Positions 26,402 to 40,000 of a stretch of DNA of 64,000 nt are shown here, one piece after another. Source of the DNA: Trichoplax adhaerens (lineage: Eukaryota > Placozoa > Uniplacotomia > Trichoplacea > Trichoplacidae). Every line of letters starts with the position of its first letter. Position 1 is the stretch's first letter. The stretch spans positions 4,444,299 to 4,508,298 of the forward strand of contig NW_002060947.1 of the NCBI RefSeq assembly GCF_000150275.1, read 5' to 3'. The position numbers were made by a program, and so were the translations under genes. Under the pieces are notes generated by a model, which was not told where the DNA came from, made no database searches, and was given only the letters and a program-made list of their open reading frames with translations.

Positions 26402-27927
26402 TCATCTTTGGTCCATTCTCTGTGATTAAGTTTTTTTACAGTGGTTTAAAATTATGCTTATTTAAGTCAATTCTAAGTTTAATATCTAATTGCGATATTT
26501 GATTTGGAAAGAACGCTTGTTTCGCTTTTGCTATTTCAGGATGTTTAATATATTGTTTCGATTAGTGTCTTTAATGAATTTAATTCAATGACACGTAACG
26601 ATAGTTACGTAAAGTAGTTCATTTAGGGAACAATTTCTGTTTAATTAAGAATTTGAAATGGTTTTTTTCTTCTGAATAAAATATTTTGTCCTTGTGACAA
26701 ACTTTTATAACTGGTAAGTGATACAAAATCTAATTTTTAAGATGACACTATCACTTCAAAGCCGAGATACGAATATTATGAGTAGGAGGAAATAATGTCC
26801 ACTAGTCATCATAACTATAAGTTGATTCTTATGTTATATAAGGCTTACGAATGCGTGTTTGTTGTTCTAGTTGGTGTTTTTTTTTAAGGTAGTTTATAGG
26901 TAATTACAGTGACTGAATTTCTTGCCAGCTATTCCTAGTCAGTATTCCGTTACTGCGTAATATGACAGTTGTATCTACAGAACAACTTAGAAATTCGGGC
27001 ATTATGCAAATCCTTACAAAAGTATGCCTGTTGTGCTAGCTAGTGTTTTTTCAAGGTAGATTGTAGGTAATTACAGTCACTGAATTTCTTGCTAGCTATT
27101 CCTAGTTAGCATTCCGTTGCCATGTAATGTGATCGTTCTACTACAAAATAGCATATAAATTTAGGTATTAAAAAAGTCTTTATAAATGGGTATACATATT
27201 GTACTAGCTAGTGTTTTTCAGATAGATTGTAGGTAGTTACAATCACCTAATTTCTTGCCAGCTATCCCTAGTATGATAGTTATTTCTACAATACAGCAAC
27301 TGAATTTGGGCATTCTTGAACGTTTGTAAAGTTACTTGCTATTGGAAAATCGGCTTTTCAACAATCCTTCAAGGTGGAGAATCAATATAGCTTGATACTA
27401 AGTTTGCCTATTCGAATTTTATCTATTTATTACATAATTAAATTTATGAAGTTGGAAATGCAAAATGGATGATCAACTGTGAGATCATTAGGCAATTTTG
27501 ACTGTAAATCAAGTCAGGTATCACTACACCAATTGTACACTACAATTTGAATAAATAAAACAGAATTGACATTTGTGTTTATGCTGATAATTGTAAACGA
27601 TTGTGATAAAGCTATGCTTAAAACTTTGACATGAAAAAGTTCAAGGTGCAGATAAGAAAGGAGACGCTGTATTTGACAATGAGTTGTAGGTATATTACTG
27701 TACAATGTTGGCAATCAAGGCCGCAGCCTATTGCGAGTTGATGGTGAAATTGATAGACATACTGTACTGTATGTATTTTAACATTGACAATCACTATAAT
27801 CGTTAGTACATATACAACAGCTGGATATGGTGGTATAGGGCATATTCATTTGACAAAAAGTTCAATCATTAAGTGATCCATTCATTGTCCATCGGTTGAG
27901 TAGGAGTAGCGGTGGATCAGGGTAACA
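26402..27927. other. Intergenic region between convergent DDX11 and EMC7
   Basis: The 3' ends of both genes face this region. It holds a three-copy tandem repeat (26850-27330). No supported coding sequence was seen. Confidence 0.6.
26850..27330. repeat. Three-copy ~166-169-bp tandem repeat
   Basis: Units are recognised by (g/t)tgt(t/g)ctag(t/c)tagtgtttt near 26863, 27029 and 27198. Each is followed by gtaggtaattacagtcact and then gaatttcttgccagctattc. The copies are diverged. Confidence 0.75.
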
Positions 27928-28581
27928 TTATCGCCTCTTGCTGATTGCTTTTTTAGTGATTTTGCCTTTTTTCCCTTCGGGAAACATCCATTGAAAAAAT
28001 GTGGACATCTCTGGTAGGTCTTTCGATTGTTGTAAGACATTCATGTTTTGAAGTTCTTTCTGTACTTCTGGATCATTGGTTGATAGTAATTTGGGTAAGA
28101 CAACAACAAGTAATAAAGGCAAGACCATCATAATGACCATAGGATTATATAATATATCGGCCATTTTCCATGATTGGCGTTGCTCGAAGAATTGCATCGG
28201 CTCTTTAGCACGTAATTTTAGAGGATAAGGAAGGATTGATACTTGCGATGGTTGTAAATAGTTGACTTTTCGAGCTCTAATTTTGCCTTTACTACGACTA
28301 ATATCAACTCTTACTGGCTCGAAATAGTAATTGGGTGATGCCACATGAACAATATGTGAACCAGCAGGAACATTATGAACGGTGAAAGAGCCATCGTATT
28401 GCAGGAAGCCGATCAATTTGGTTCCATCAACTAATATTTTTGTACGCGTTGTCCATTCTAGTTGGCGTTCATTAGGTAGAGAAACTTTCCCTTCAATTTT
28501 ATAAAGCTCTTCAGCGATGACGAAAGAGTTCAATATTACATAAAAGATGCCAATGGATATCCAACGAATTGCCGTCGCCAT
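27928..28581 (-). CDS. EMC7: ER membrane protein complex subunit 7
   Basis: A single uninterrupted exon of 217 residues (human EMC7 about 240). The first in-frame ATG is at 28581; the open frame extends to 28599 but only from a TTG. In order: a hydrophobic signal peptide (about residues 4-24), a beta-sandwich lumenal domain starting YKIEGKV with DGSFTVHNVPAGSH and PVRVDI, a conserved proline-rich PYPLKL segment, one transmembrane helix NPMVIMMVLPLLLVVVLP (about residues 150-170), and a basic cytosolic tail ending KKAISKRR. EMC7 is part of the EMC insertase for tail-anchored and multipass proteins. It lies head-to-head with SEC63. Its 5' coding end and promoter are partly triplicated just upstream. 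Confidence 0.95.
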   Translation of the reverse strand: MATAIRWISIGIFYVILNSFVIAEELYKIEGKVSLPNERQLEWTTRTKILVDGTKLIGFLQYDGSFTVHNVPAGSHIVHVASPNYYFEPVRVDISRSKGKIRARKVNYLQPSQVSILPYPLKLRAKEPMQFFEQRQSWKMADILYNPMVIMMVLPLLLVVVLPKLLSTNDPEVQKELQNMNVLQQSKDLPEMSTFFQWMFPEGKKGKITKKAISKRR

Positions 28582-29330
28582 GATTTCTGTCTTGGCCAAC
28601 TACACAAGTATTGACTACAGAAAAGGGAAGCTACAGACAGACAGCAAAGGACGGATGAACATTGCGTACTTTTGCGTACGTTTACTGTACACAGTGTACA
28701 GTACAGTGCTGTACTGTACAGTCTGTACTCAGTGTACTGTACTGTAGTCCACAAGCATGTCCCGTACCAATGCAGTATACTTGCATGGAGAAATTTTCCC
28801 TTCAATTTTATAAAGCTCTTCAGCGATGACGAAAGAGTTCAATGTTGCATAAAAGATGCCAATGGATATCCAACGAATTGCCGTCGCCATGATTTCTGTC
28901 TTGGCCAATTACACTCATGTGTCGGTGCTTTGCGTCAAGTATTGACTACAGAAAAGGGCAGCTACAGACAGATAACAGTGGACGGACGAATATTGCGTAC
29001 TTTTGCGTACGTTTACTGTACAGTACACAGTGTACAGTGTACAGTGTACAGTACAGTGCTGAACTGTACAGTATTGTACTCATTGTACTGTAGTCCTGAA
29101 GCATGTCCCATACCAATGCAGTACACTTGCACGGAGAAACTTTCCCTTCAATTTTATAAAGCTCTTCAGCGATGACGAAAGAGTTCAATGTTGCATAAAA
29201 GATGCCAATGGATATCCAATGAATTGCCGAGGCCATGATTTCTGTCTTGGCGAACTACACTCATGTGTGTCAGTGCTTTGCGTCAAGCATTGACTACAGA
29301 AAAGGACAGCTACAGACAGACAGCCGTAGA
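28480..29330. repeat. Tandem triplication of the EMC7 5' end and promoter
   Basis: The first ~100 coding bases of EMC7 plus its 5' flank recur twice more. Corresponding ATGs on the minus strand are at 28581, 28890 and 29236 (offsets 309 and 346). Each unit carries its own GTAC-palindrome block (28679-28750; 29010-29100; the third passes into a longer degenerate block). Copies 2 and 3 break off inside the coding sequence right after the KIEGK(V/I)S codons, so they encode only a signal peptide and a few unrelated residues. Copies 2 and 3 share substitutions (YATLNSF, where copy 1 has YVILNSF), suggesting two successive duplication events. Confidence 0.9.
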
Positions 29331-30078
29331 GGGGAATGCGTACGGTAGACGTAGAAGAGGGAGACCCCTCGTGCGCTGCGAATAAAGCAGACTACAGTAT
29401 GACGTACACCACAACAGAAGTGCACAGTAAAGTGGTCTACAGCACTTTACACTGTAGATCACAATACTTTACACTGTGTCTAACAGTACTTTTCACCGTA
29501 GAAGAAGTACTGTACACTGTATTTTACAGTACTTTCCATTGTAATCTAAGGACTAAACACTGTACTGTACCGTACTCAGCAAACTGTAGTCCAGAAGCTG
29601 TAAGTACAGTACACTGTCACATACTGTAGGAGAGACTACCTACGGGACGACTTGTTCAATAACGTAGTCAAATAGTTGGCCTAAAGACAGTCCTGGACTA
29701 CTGGAAAGAAGGAAGAGGGAGAGCGACTGACTTGACTAGACTAGCGAGCGATGTGTAGGCCGACTGTTTTGACGGGTCAACTGTACTACTGACCAGTGTA
29801 CAGTACGCCGTTGCGGCTAGGTTGGTTTTGCACAGTAGAGTGTACAATGGCAGTCGTAGCGTCTAGTAAAATGACCTGCCAAAATGTTGGGATAGGCATT
29901 TGCAGCAGGTTCCCCATGTGTCCTATCAGTATGACGCGTCATTTGCCAAGGTCGTGGTACAGTGTACAAAGACGAGCGCTATACTGTACCGTATCGGACC
30001 GGACCGATCTGTTCCGTTCCGTACTGTCTGTGCCAAGCGTGTCTTCCTCTGTCTTAGCGTCCCATCAACTGTTCCAAC
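28582..30078. promoter_or_regulatory. Shared divergent EMC7/SEC63 promoter region
   Basis: About 1.5 kb separates the two divergent start codons. Apart from the triplicated EMC7 units it is filled with tactgtac/gtacagtac-type blocks (28679-28750, 29010-29100, 29400-29640, 29770-30010). The final part is locally more GC-rich than its surroundings (e.g. gaccggaccgatctgttccg near 30000). Open frames inside are by-products of the palindromic repeats. Promoter function is inferred from position only. Confidence 0.55.
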
Positions 30079-33000
30079 ATGGCAGGCGCAAAATTTACTT
30101 ACGATGAAAGTGGCAATACGTTCTATTACTTTGCAACTTCCTTCTATTTAATGATATTAATCCCCTTGACATATTATTACCGCCCTAAGAAGGAAAAGAA
30201 AGGTAAGATTGCATTTCATAATGACTCCCCTTGCCATACTACCATCATTCTTGCATGGTATCATTACACATGCTTGGATGGATGCTATGCTAACTACTCA
30301 CAGGTGGAAAATGATATTCAATCAATCAATCAATCAGTTCAAATACTGAGTAATAGGAATCAATAGTAGTATTTCTCATTTCAATTTGGCATCAACTTGC
30401 CATCGAGGATACAGTTGGACATGGGTACACAGTATGTTTTATGTCCGATGTACTTGTAAGTAGACTACATGCCGTCAACAAAGTACAGTACCCGTTATTC
30501 ATGAATTCTCATCATAATGGACGACTGCATTTCTCATTGGATTACGATTGAATATGGTCAACAAATATTTTACTTTCAGTTTTACTGGCTAACATAGCCA
30601 TTTCTTGTACTAAAGGATAGTCATTTTATGAGTTATAAGTCCATTGCCATACACATGGATTGTATTACTAAGTTGACATATTCAATCCATACAGTTACAA
30701 GAATGAAACCCAACTGTAGTAATTCATTCAATGATATAATTATACTTTCTTCTTAAAATCCAATGGAAGAAGATCGTGTATACTAGAACAGATCGACATT
30801 CAATTCCTTTAGTAGTCACCATAATATCATTCTTTGCATGGACACTTGAAATAAATGTCTTACATAAAAATTTCTACTGGTTGATTTCAATTTGACAATA
30901 CTGTAGTGGATGCTACTGTAGTAATCAAACGATAAATTGCATTTACTCAACGAGTAGAATGAATACTTGCTATAGTAGCCATGATCATTGGAGTATATCG
31001 ACTTAAGCTGTATAGTAGCTCTTTCTATTGATAAAGCTATACTTTGTTGAAGATTTAAAACTTACATTGTACAGTATTACAGTCCGCTATCAAAAAAATA
31101 ATTCAAATCCTGTCAAACTTGAAATTATAAAGAAACACTACGCTACATTCATATTCTGAATGACATGGATTGACTACTCTGATATACGGTATATTCTACA
31201 GGAGATCAATCATGCTGATAGACTATATGTTTCTATGCTTGGATTGTATTAATACAGTATATAATATGTTCATGACCAAGGTATTGGATCATTCCCAGGA
31301 AATAACCGATTCCCGGAATTGATCGTAACATATATACTGTTATTACACAAGATGTACAACGTTCTTGGATCTTTCGTACGCTATCATGACCATCATGGCT
31401 TAGAAAGTGCTCACTGTAGCGTACATCTGACAGTATTCTGATATCGACAAATAATTTTATCTTCAATAACTAGGTGTATCGTTCCTGACATCATCATAAT
31501 CCATGCATTAGTACGATTGTAGATACAACGAATCATGAATTCGTAGGTTTACTAATATTATAAGGGTTGATCGATACGTACATTTCACATGATATTCACT
31601 TTCATTTTATCGCCAAACCTACTTTAACGACCCATAGTATACTAACCATTAACAACCACACTTCCAATCGACCTTATACGAGTAGAATATTATACGCGTG
31701 TATCGACTGCAGTATTCCGCTATTCAATGGATCAGCATGATATACTATAGTAATTTAGTAATCCATGGATATACCAATATGTGTTATTTCGGACAAATCT
31801 AGGGCTAGTTTTTTTTGAATTCATCGTTTCTACATATAGCCTTTGCTGACCGCATGTATCTACTTTCATCGTAGACTCTCTTTCATTTGTACTACAGTGT
31901 TACTAGATAATGCTTTCCCGTTACTAATTGATCTTCTCAATTGAATAAGATTAATACGTCCCTGGATTGAAAACACCTTCATGATTCTTCACTTCTAGAT
32001 GTAGTAGTATCTATCTTGCATCTTCTATGATAAACCACTCTTAGGTTACCTAACCCCAACCCTTACCGACTTACGGCTTTCTTTACTAATATAATTAGTC
32101 AAACCTTATTAATATGATAATACTATACGCGTTTTATTAAATTAGTAGCTCGAAAGCATGTTTTATGTACATCTTTCACGATATAACGTTTATATCTGTA
32201 AATGTTAATAAATACTAATCATGGATTCATTGACTACGATAGATAGTACACAAGACGACAGCAATGATTGTCAATGTCATGGATGTATTGATAAACGTGC
32301 GTTTTTGAAGAAAACATCTCATAAAAAATCCAATCGTAAAATGTAAGTCTAATCTATACAAAGTTGAAAACTATTGCAATTGAATTCCCTGCTATTGAAA
32401 TAGACGCAATGTATATTCCCTACGAAATATTCTAATGAAGACCTTCATTTCATTAGATATATAATACTAGTTATTGCCTGGATTATAGCTGCTATCATCG
32501 TTTATAAAGTGTCGTCAATGAAAAATGAGGCAGTGGCATTCGATCCATATGAAATACTAAAAATTAGTGAAGTAAGATCCACTGTATCGACATTGGGTTA
32601 ACATATTACATGGTCGATCTTAGTAGCATTAGATTGATATAAGAGACTTCTAAAAGTCAATTTTTAAAAACTTATTGAGTGTGATAAAATTTCTTGTTAT
32701 ACGTAGACGTTATATCAATTTAGTAACTATATTTTGATATTTATTCTTTGAATCTCATGCGTCGGTTAAACAATCTTTATGCAATGTAAAACAATTTCTA
32801 CGGCAGTATTATTAGCTTTTTGTCCTTACCTGATATCAATGTACTTGATTGTGTTTAACGATTGATATCAAATATTAAAGTTTCGGCTTATCATACTCGT
32901 ATAATTGCAATATCATCACTACGAACTTATGTAAGCCCTCTTGCTTTTTCTTTACAAACCTAGGGTGCAATGCAAGCTCAAATTCGAGCAGCTTATCGTA

Positions 33001-36000
33001 CACTTAGTAAAATTCACCATCCTGACAGAGGTGGAGATCCAAAAAAATTTATTATGATTTCTCGTGCGTACAAAGCGTAAGTTTATGCAGATATTATCGC
33101 TTGCATAATACTGATATTTTAACTAGACTAATTCTAACTTTCAATATTTCGTCAATGTTATCATGACTCCTTTAGACTAGCTAACGAAGAATCTCGTAAA
33201 ATGTGGGAAGAATTCGGTGATCCCGATGGCCCTCGCGGTAATTTAACAATTTGATGACGCTGATAGAAAATATTGTACGAAATTTTATGTGTGATCAAAC
33301 TTTTCGATGATGAGTATTCTCAATGACCCTTTTATTCAATCGTATATGTAATCAGAGATCAAGTTTGGTATCGCGTTGCCATCTTGGATTGTAGAAAAGA
33401 ACAATTCATGGATGGTAAATACTTCATTAAATTTCTCTACACCACATAAACTATGATAAATTAAAAACTTATTGGTTCCTGTAGTAATTTTTCATCTCTT
33501 TATTTGTAGGTAGTACCTTTTAACTTGCTAGTGATAAATCTAACTATTAATCATAAAAATGATTGAGTGTTCCCTAAATTTTTTACAGATTGTTGCTTTC
33601 TATTTTATCGTATTCCTTGGTCTCCCTCCAGTTGGTTTGGTACGTAAACAGTTGTAATAGTTAGCTCCTCAAAGTTTTTTCTTTCGTTTAAATTGAATAC
33701 AACCAATACAACTATTGTTATCTATTTTCGGCAATTGTAAATATTAAACTCTAATAATATATGGCTTAAACATTTAATAGTATTTTTGGTGGAGGCGTGC
33801 AGTTAAATATGGAGGCGATAAGGTTTATAGTGACACAGTAAAGCTTTTTACGTATCAAGTTCACAAAACTCATACCTTAGCAACGAGTCGTAAGTCAATT
33901 AATATCTTGTTTGTGATCGCAAATATAATAACTATCTAGATTACTTTTAAAAATTATGGCTACTTCGTACTTCTTAGGTGCATTAATGGTTTTGAGTGCA
34001 GCTTTTGAATTCTGTGGAAAAATGAATCCGGATATTAAAGAGAGAGAATCAGATAATGAAGATTTATCTAAGGTTAGTTTAAAAACTATTTCGTGCGTAT
34101 TCTTCTCAGATTTACTTTAAATTTAAACGAGGGAACTCTATCCTTTATAGCTTGTCAGTAAACTTGGTTCTGAAGTAAAGATCGGGTGTAAAGAACAGCT
34201 ATTGGGAGCACCATATTCTGTAAAAACCCGTGCATTATTACTCGCACATATGCAAAAAATGGAACTTCCGAGCAAAAATTTAAAAAATGGTATTCGTCTC
34301 ACCTTCAACTTTATTCATATAATTAGGTAGTTAATCTGTTTTATCGTTAAATGCAATATGATATTTGTCTCTAAGATTTAGAATATGTTCTTAAGAAGTG
34401 CCCTCTTCTCATTCGTGAATTGATCAAATCGTGCTGCTTTATTCACTTAGTACTATTGTATCAGCGTAAGTTAAAATTTATCATATTTTATCTAATTAGT
34501 ATTATCAAATACCAATTAATTTTTTAATATATTTCTAGAAGGACAAGTTCGAAATGTCTTTTCGTCCATTGAAAATATCCTTAAATTAAGTCAATGCCTT
34601 ATTCAATGTACATGGGGAGATTTACATCCCATGTTACAGATACCTCACTTGAAACGTGAGATGCTGAGGCATTTTCAAACCAAGAAGGTGTTATAATTAC
34701 AAAATGTTACAATATACTTGTATATACTCGTAGTTATGTAATATTAGGGCGAAAAACTAACGGGTGATACTCTATAAAATAGAGAAGTATAAGAACTATT
34801 ACCGATCTGGTTGCATTACCTGCTGAAGATCGAAGGTATTTATTCAAACACCTTTTATTATTCTTACTGAATGTAATATTAAATTTCTACATTAATTTTT
34901 TGCTTTTCAGATCTTTATTGAGAACTCTGACTGACCAAGATTACAACGACGCAATGAAATTTTGTGCCAATTTACCATACTTGAGTATAACTGTCGATAC
35001 GAAAGGTTCACCAAATTTTTAAGTTGTCCTAATTCATTCATGAAAGCTTCTTATTGATAACTGAAGTATAATACAGTTTTAGGAGAAAACATCGACTCTA
35101 CTGTCATCACTACTAACTCAGTAATTACCTGTCAAGTATCGATTACTCGAAGCTCTTACGAGAAGGTAGCTGATAATTACAAAATACGGTAGATGACGTA
35201 CTTAATTGTAAACTGCTGTAGTAGTTACACGATATCAAACAATTGTTTTACAGGAGTTATTTCATGAAGCAAATAAGGAAAAGAGTCTATCAGAAGAAAT
35301 TGAAAATATTGGTCCAGATGATGAAGTACGATTTCACGCTAACTTTTTACCCCAAAATTTGTGAATTTTAGTAATAACGTGACAATGCACTTCTGTTACA
35401 TTTTTTTTTATACCTTTCAACAAAATAGAATGAAAAGAAGGACCGTAATGCTCCTATGCAAAATCATAATTCTCGAAAAAAGCAAGGCAAAAATAAGAAA
35501 TCTCAGAAATTTCAGAAAGGGAAGAAACCGGCTCAAAAGAAAATTACGAAAAAAGTCGAAGAAATTTCTACAGTACAGGATGAAGAGAGTGAAAATGATA
35601 ATGCTGATGATGAAGAAGAGAATAAAAGTGATGCTGAATATAATTCTGATGATGACGATGTTGTAGCTAATGGTAAGGATGAGTGGGAAGTAAAAATGGA
35701 GAAGCGACACAAAGAATATTTATATGGCGATACGGTCCCTACTAGTCCGTTAGTTCATTGTCCATATTTTCCTGAGGTATTTATATCAATTATAAAGCTT
35801 TAGCGATATCTTATAGCTGATCGAAAGTGATCATTTTTAAATGACAGTATAAAATGCCACTTGCAGGAAAGACGAGAATCATGGTTTGTCTATCTCGCGG
35901 ACAAAAAACATAGCCAGTTTTTAACAGAAAGGACCTTTTCATTTGTTGACGATCTCGTCGATACCAAGGAGGTTAGACATAAATTTTGTTTAATTCAACA

Positions 36001-36463
36001 GGTGGTATTGTATTTGATTCTTCTAGCGCTATTTAACTAGATTATTTTTCGGTAATCAATTATTCTCCATTTCCTATCTCTTTGTAAAATTCTAATGCCT
36101 TCTTTCTCACATAATTAGCTTACATTTCAATTTCCAGCACCGCCAAATATTGGTTCTTATGGATTTTGCGTTGTTGTTCGATCCGATTGTTACTTAGATG
36201 TCGATAAACGTGTTTATCATACGGTTTGTTAAATAAATTATTAACTGCAGCATAAAGTAGACAAATGTTACTCAAAGAAAATTTAGGTAAAATTGGCTGC
36301 TTTTCGCTATCATAATACGTAGATTAATGTTGAAGCACCAAAAGAATCTCACATAGCTGAAGTGAGTGATTTGGAATCGGAAACAGAAAGCGAAAGCGAA
36401 GACAATGGAGAAGATGTCACAGATTCGGGATCTGATGATTGGGACAATGAAGCTGAAGAGTAG
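30079..36463 (+). CDS. SEC63: SEC63, ER translocon J-protein
   Basis: Twenty exons: 30079-30202, 32255-32342, 32457-32571, 32964-33076, 33176-33237, 33356-33414, 33589-33639, 33781-33889, 33978-34072, 34151-34289, 34376-34465, 34539-34687, 34783-34835, 34911-35005, 35083-35165, 35254-35325, 35429-35776, 35867-35971, 36119-36223, 36323-36463. All phases agree; 731 residues (human 760). It starts MAGAKFTYDESGNTFYYF as in other SEC63 proteins. Three membrane segments are encoded in exons 1, 3 and 7. A J-domain with HPD (33017-33025) lies between segments 2 and 3 on the lumenal side, where it recruits BiP. The SEC63/Brl domain follows, then a Lys-rich and an acidic stretch, an immunoglobulin-like part and an acidic tail. 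The acceptor of exon 2 is the least certain. Intron 1 is about 2 kb; the others are mostly 60-200 bases. Confidence 0.96.
30203..32254. other. Long first intron of SEC63
   Basis: A 2.05-kb interval is needed to join the first two exons. No gene, RNA or clear repeat array was seen inside. Confidence 0.6.
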
Positions 36464-37008
36464 AATAATATTGCTATTATGGATTTGAAGTACATTTTCA
36501 AGAATTGGTTTCATATATTGAACTCATATAGAAGCAGGCTTACCCTTTCATCAGATACTTTTATTTACATTTAATCGATTATAACGCACACATTTGATAT
36601 ATTATTAATTTTTGCGTGTGCATATATTATGATGTGTTGTAAGTCCGCTTATTTCTTCTACAACATGTATTACGACTGGTGTAAAACTTGTGTATTCATT
36701 ACTGTAAACGATAAAAGTATTACACCATTAAACAGCAGCTCAGGCGAATTTATGGAAAGATCGTGGTTTAAATATTACTAGATCATGTTATAACTTTTTA
36801 GGTCATTGCTAATTAATTTACATTGGCCATTTCGCGTATTTAGTACAATATGAACTTGCAGATTTAAGTAGTGAACTTTTGACCACTAGTGTGATTGCTA
36901 CAACTTCTATGGACCATTGGAAAGAGACCTGCTTTCTAGTAGTCTATGTGATTTTTAATCAACTCTTCTAACAAATTGAAAAATAAGTTGCCTTTATTGA
37001 TGAATAAT

Positions 37009-40000
37009 TCATGAATTGAAATTAGCCAAAAAGGTTGATAGGTGAACGCTAAACTGTTGAAGCCAAATTTCTTGCTGTAAAGGTGTAGTAAAATTAGTAC
37101 GCATTTCGCTGGCTAACATATTTGGTTAATTTAAATAGAAAACTAACTTAATCAATATATCACAGCTGATGAAACCTACCGTATCGACTATCGTATTAGT
37201 TGTAGTATAACAGTTGCTAGATAACATCAAATCTGATTGTCCTAAATAATATGCGTTATGCAGGTTATGAGAATCCTAACAAGTCGCACGTTGCTTGTGA
37301 TTACGGTACACAAAGTTCATGTTTGTATTGATTGTATTATTATAGTTGCTTTCTGATATAGGGCAAGAAGCAGAATAATAATAACTTAAATGCTTACCAT
37401 ACATCGATAAGATGGTCTCTTCATTTAGCCATATGGCTAATATAACGTCCTCTTTGCAAACCTTACCGTCATCAATTACAGTATAATTGATGAATTTAAT
37501 AAGATCTCTCAAGAATATGACCATTAGAACAAACTAACTGTAAAATCCCAAAACTAAGTATTCATATACAGATTACATACTATTTTTCTGAGACACAGCT
37601 TTGCGTGAGCGACAGCCAAATTGCATCTGAAAATTTAAAAATATCTTATTTAAAGTATATTAAGTTATCATAACACGACAAAACGTAATCTAGGAATTAA
37701 ATAAAATATTTTATCAAAACTAAATCTGGTGATATATAGTAAGAGATATTATATCAAACTTTACAATATACTGTAATCAACATAGTACCCACACGGTGTT
37801 AATTGCATTTAACGGGAACGTTAAGTTTAATTGGCAATCAAACAGAGATTGACGTCTTGCGAGGATATACTGCTCAACCAACGCTCTTGCATCATTAGGG
37901 AATTGAACTTCAAATTCTGATGCTAAATTAATAAGCTATTACAAAATGTATTACGAATCGATCAGGAAAAGTCTTAATTCGTAAATATTGTGATAGAAAT
38001 AGTCCGCCTTTTATTTGCACTACGGTGAATGTAATTTACTTTATTATTTTTTTTATGTAACACTAACAATCAGGTTCGCAAAACATAGACATAATCCACT
38101 TTTACGAAATATTAACATAACTATGATATAGAAGCTGTAATATGCGTCATCATTCCATATTCAATACGCTATACTTTAGCTAAGGCTATTATATTAGCAT
38201 CCACAACTTTACCGTCGTATGCATTACCGTATTGTAATCGATCGACTTAAGTCTGAATTGCTCACAGGAGTTGTTTGAAGTAACGACATTATTTGCTAGA
38301 TCAATTCTTACACTTTTTGACCCCTCACATATAGAATCGTTGACCGGAATTACAAGATTAAATTGCCTAAAAGTGAAGTAAATCTGAGTAAGTAGACGTG
38401 ATCTTCATCGCTGGAACTTGCAGTGCCATCGTGATTGCGGTATATATAGTCAGCGGTGTTGAAAGTATACGAAACAAAACAGTGTTAGGCTACAAATTCC
38501 TAACTGGTTATGAGAATAAAGATTGACCTACCTGACTAAGGATTCTGATATTCCAATTAATCTCTACGGAAATTATAGTACAGAACATCATAAAAATATC
38601 GAAACTTGCATACGCATTTAATGCGGTATACGTATTTGAATACCGTTTAGATAGTTTATTGATTAGTCAAAGTTTCTAAAATTTTGCTTCTTACATTTGC
38701 TGAACTAGACCAAACTGTGCAAGCTAAAGGGTAAAGAATGTGTGTTTGCTTATCAGTAAGACATTCTCCTTTATACTTTCGTGGAATCTCGACAGCGATT
38801 GATGAATCTTCCATCACTAAATAATATAAATTTCTGAAAATTGTGCAGATAACAAGCTCGATTCGAAATACTATGTAGTTTTAAAATTGCTAAACCTCAG
38901 TATTACTTTTTGGACACTTAAATTACACAGCCAAAGTTTGAAGAAAGAATTTTATATGTATGATACGCTCTAGAACTTATTTAGCTGCTTGATATGATTT
39001 ACCTTTCCATAAGGCTTCTTTGTCTTCCTTTCTTTGAAAGTTTAAGTCATATATCAAGCAAATACCTGAATCTGCTAATGCAAGTGCGCCAGCCCCTAAG
39101 AATGACATAAAACTTACAATATTTAGTAATTTTATAAGATACGCATAGTCTGCTAATAAAATTTCGAGTATGGCAATAAAATTATAGTACCGGGACATGC
39201 GTTATGCGTATTTACCGTAGACCCAGTGATTATGATGATTATGCCAGGTGGTGGAAAAATCTGCAATTAGCTCTGTATTGGTTGTCTTATAAACTGCTCT
39301 AATAGGGAAGGTTTTGTTACATTAGCCATTTATTTTCATTTTATATAAGGATAATGTGTGTTATCTAACAATTACTGTGGTCAAAATGAAGTACACTGCA
39401 GTTTTTTAACTTTACTGTGTAAGATATCTAGGCAGGTGTTACCGTAAATACTTTCCATTCAACTAAATTTGGTTTCAGCTATATAAAGATGTTACAAAGT
39501 ATGCTTGGTACAACATGTCTTTTATTTTATTTTATATTCCTGAACGTTAGTATTTAGACCAGACAATTCTATTATAAAATGATGTAATTATTCGTATACG
39601 TAATTATCAATAATATCGACTATTGATCTTTATTTACACCATTTTCTATACTAAAAAATAAAATTTGCTTATACAGTTTTTTTAAGGGATCTTTGTTGCA
39701 TACAATCTATTAGCTAGATACAAAGATCAGGGCTTGCAGCGAATCTAGCCCCTCAATTCAACTGTCTACAGGTGTATATATATCATGACTACTCATATAT
39801 GATATGGCCACAATGTATGAAAGCTATAGAAAATTGCGGCACTCACCTCTCACCAAGTAGACTCCCAAGTTTAAAAAGTCTCTCAATGGCCAAAGAATTT
39901 TCACTGACAGTTAAAATGTGTAATTTTGTTTTACTGTAAGAAATATTTTTAGACCAGCGGTGATCACTTCTGCTTGCAACTATACTGAGCAATATTCCGA

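Noticed and set aside
28536-30151. Several open frames in the EMC7/SEC63 promoter on both strands
   Set aside because: They are produced by triplicated EMC7 sequence and palindromic repeats; codon content is dominated by Tyr/Ser/Val/Thr/Cys/Leu from gtac/tact repeats.
35361-35710. Overlapping frames on both strands
   Set aside because: Shadows of the Lys-rich and acidic exon 17 of SEC63.
38977-39198. Independent small membrane protein on the minus strand
   Set aside because: First read as a transmembrane C-terminus; phase analysis and the GALALADSGIC motif show it is an MCMDC2 exon that splices at 39003.
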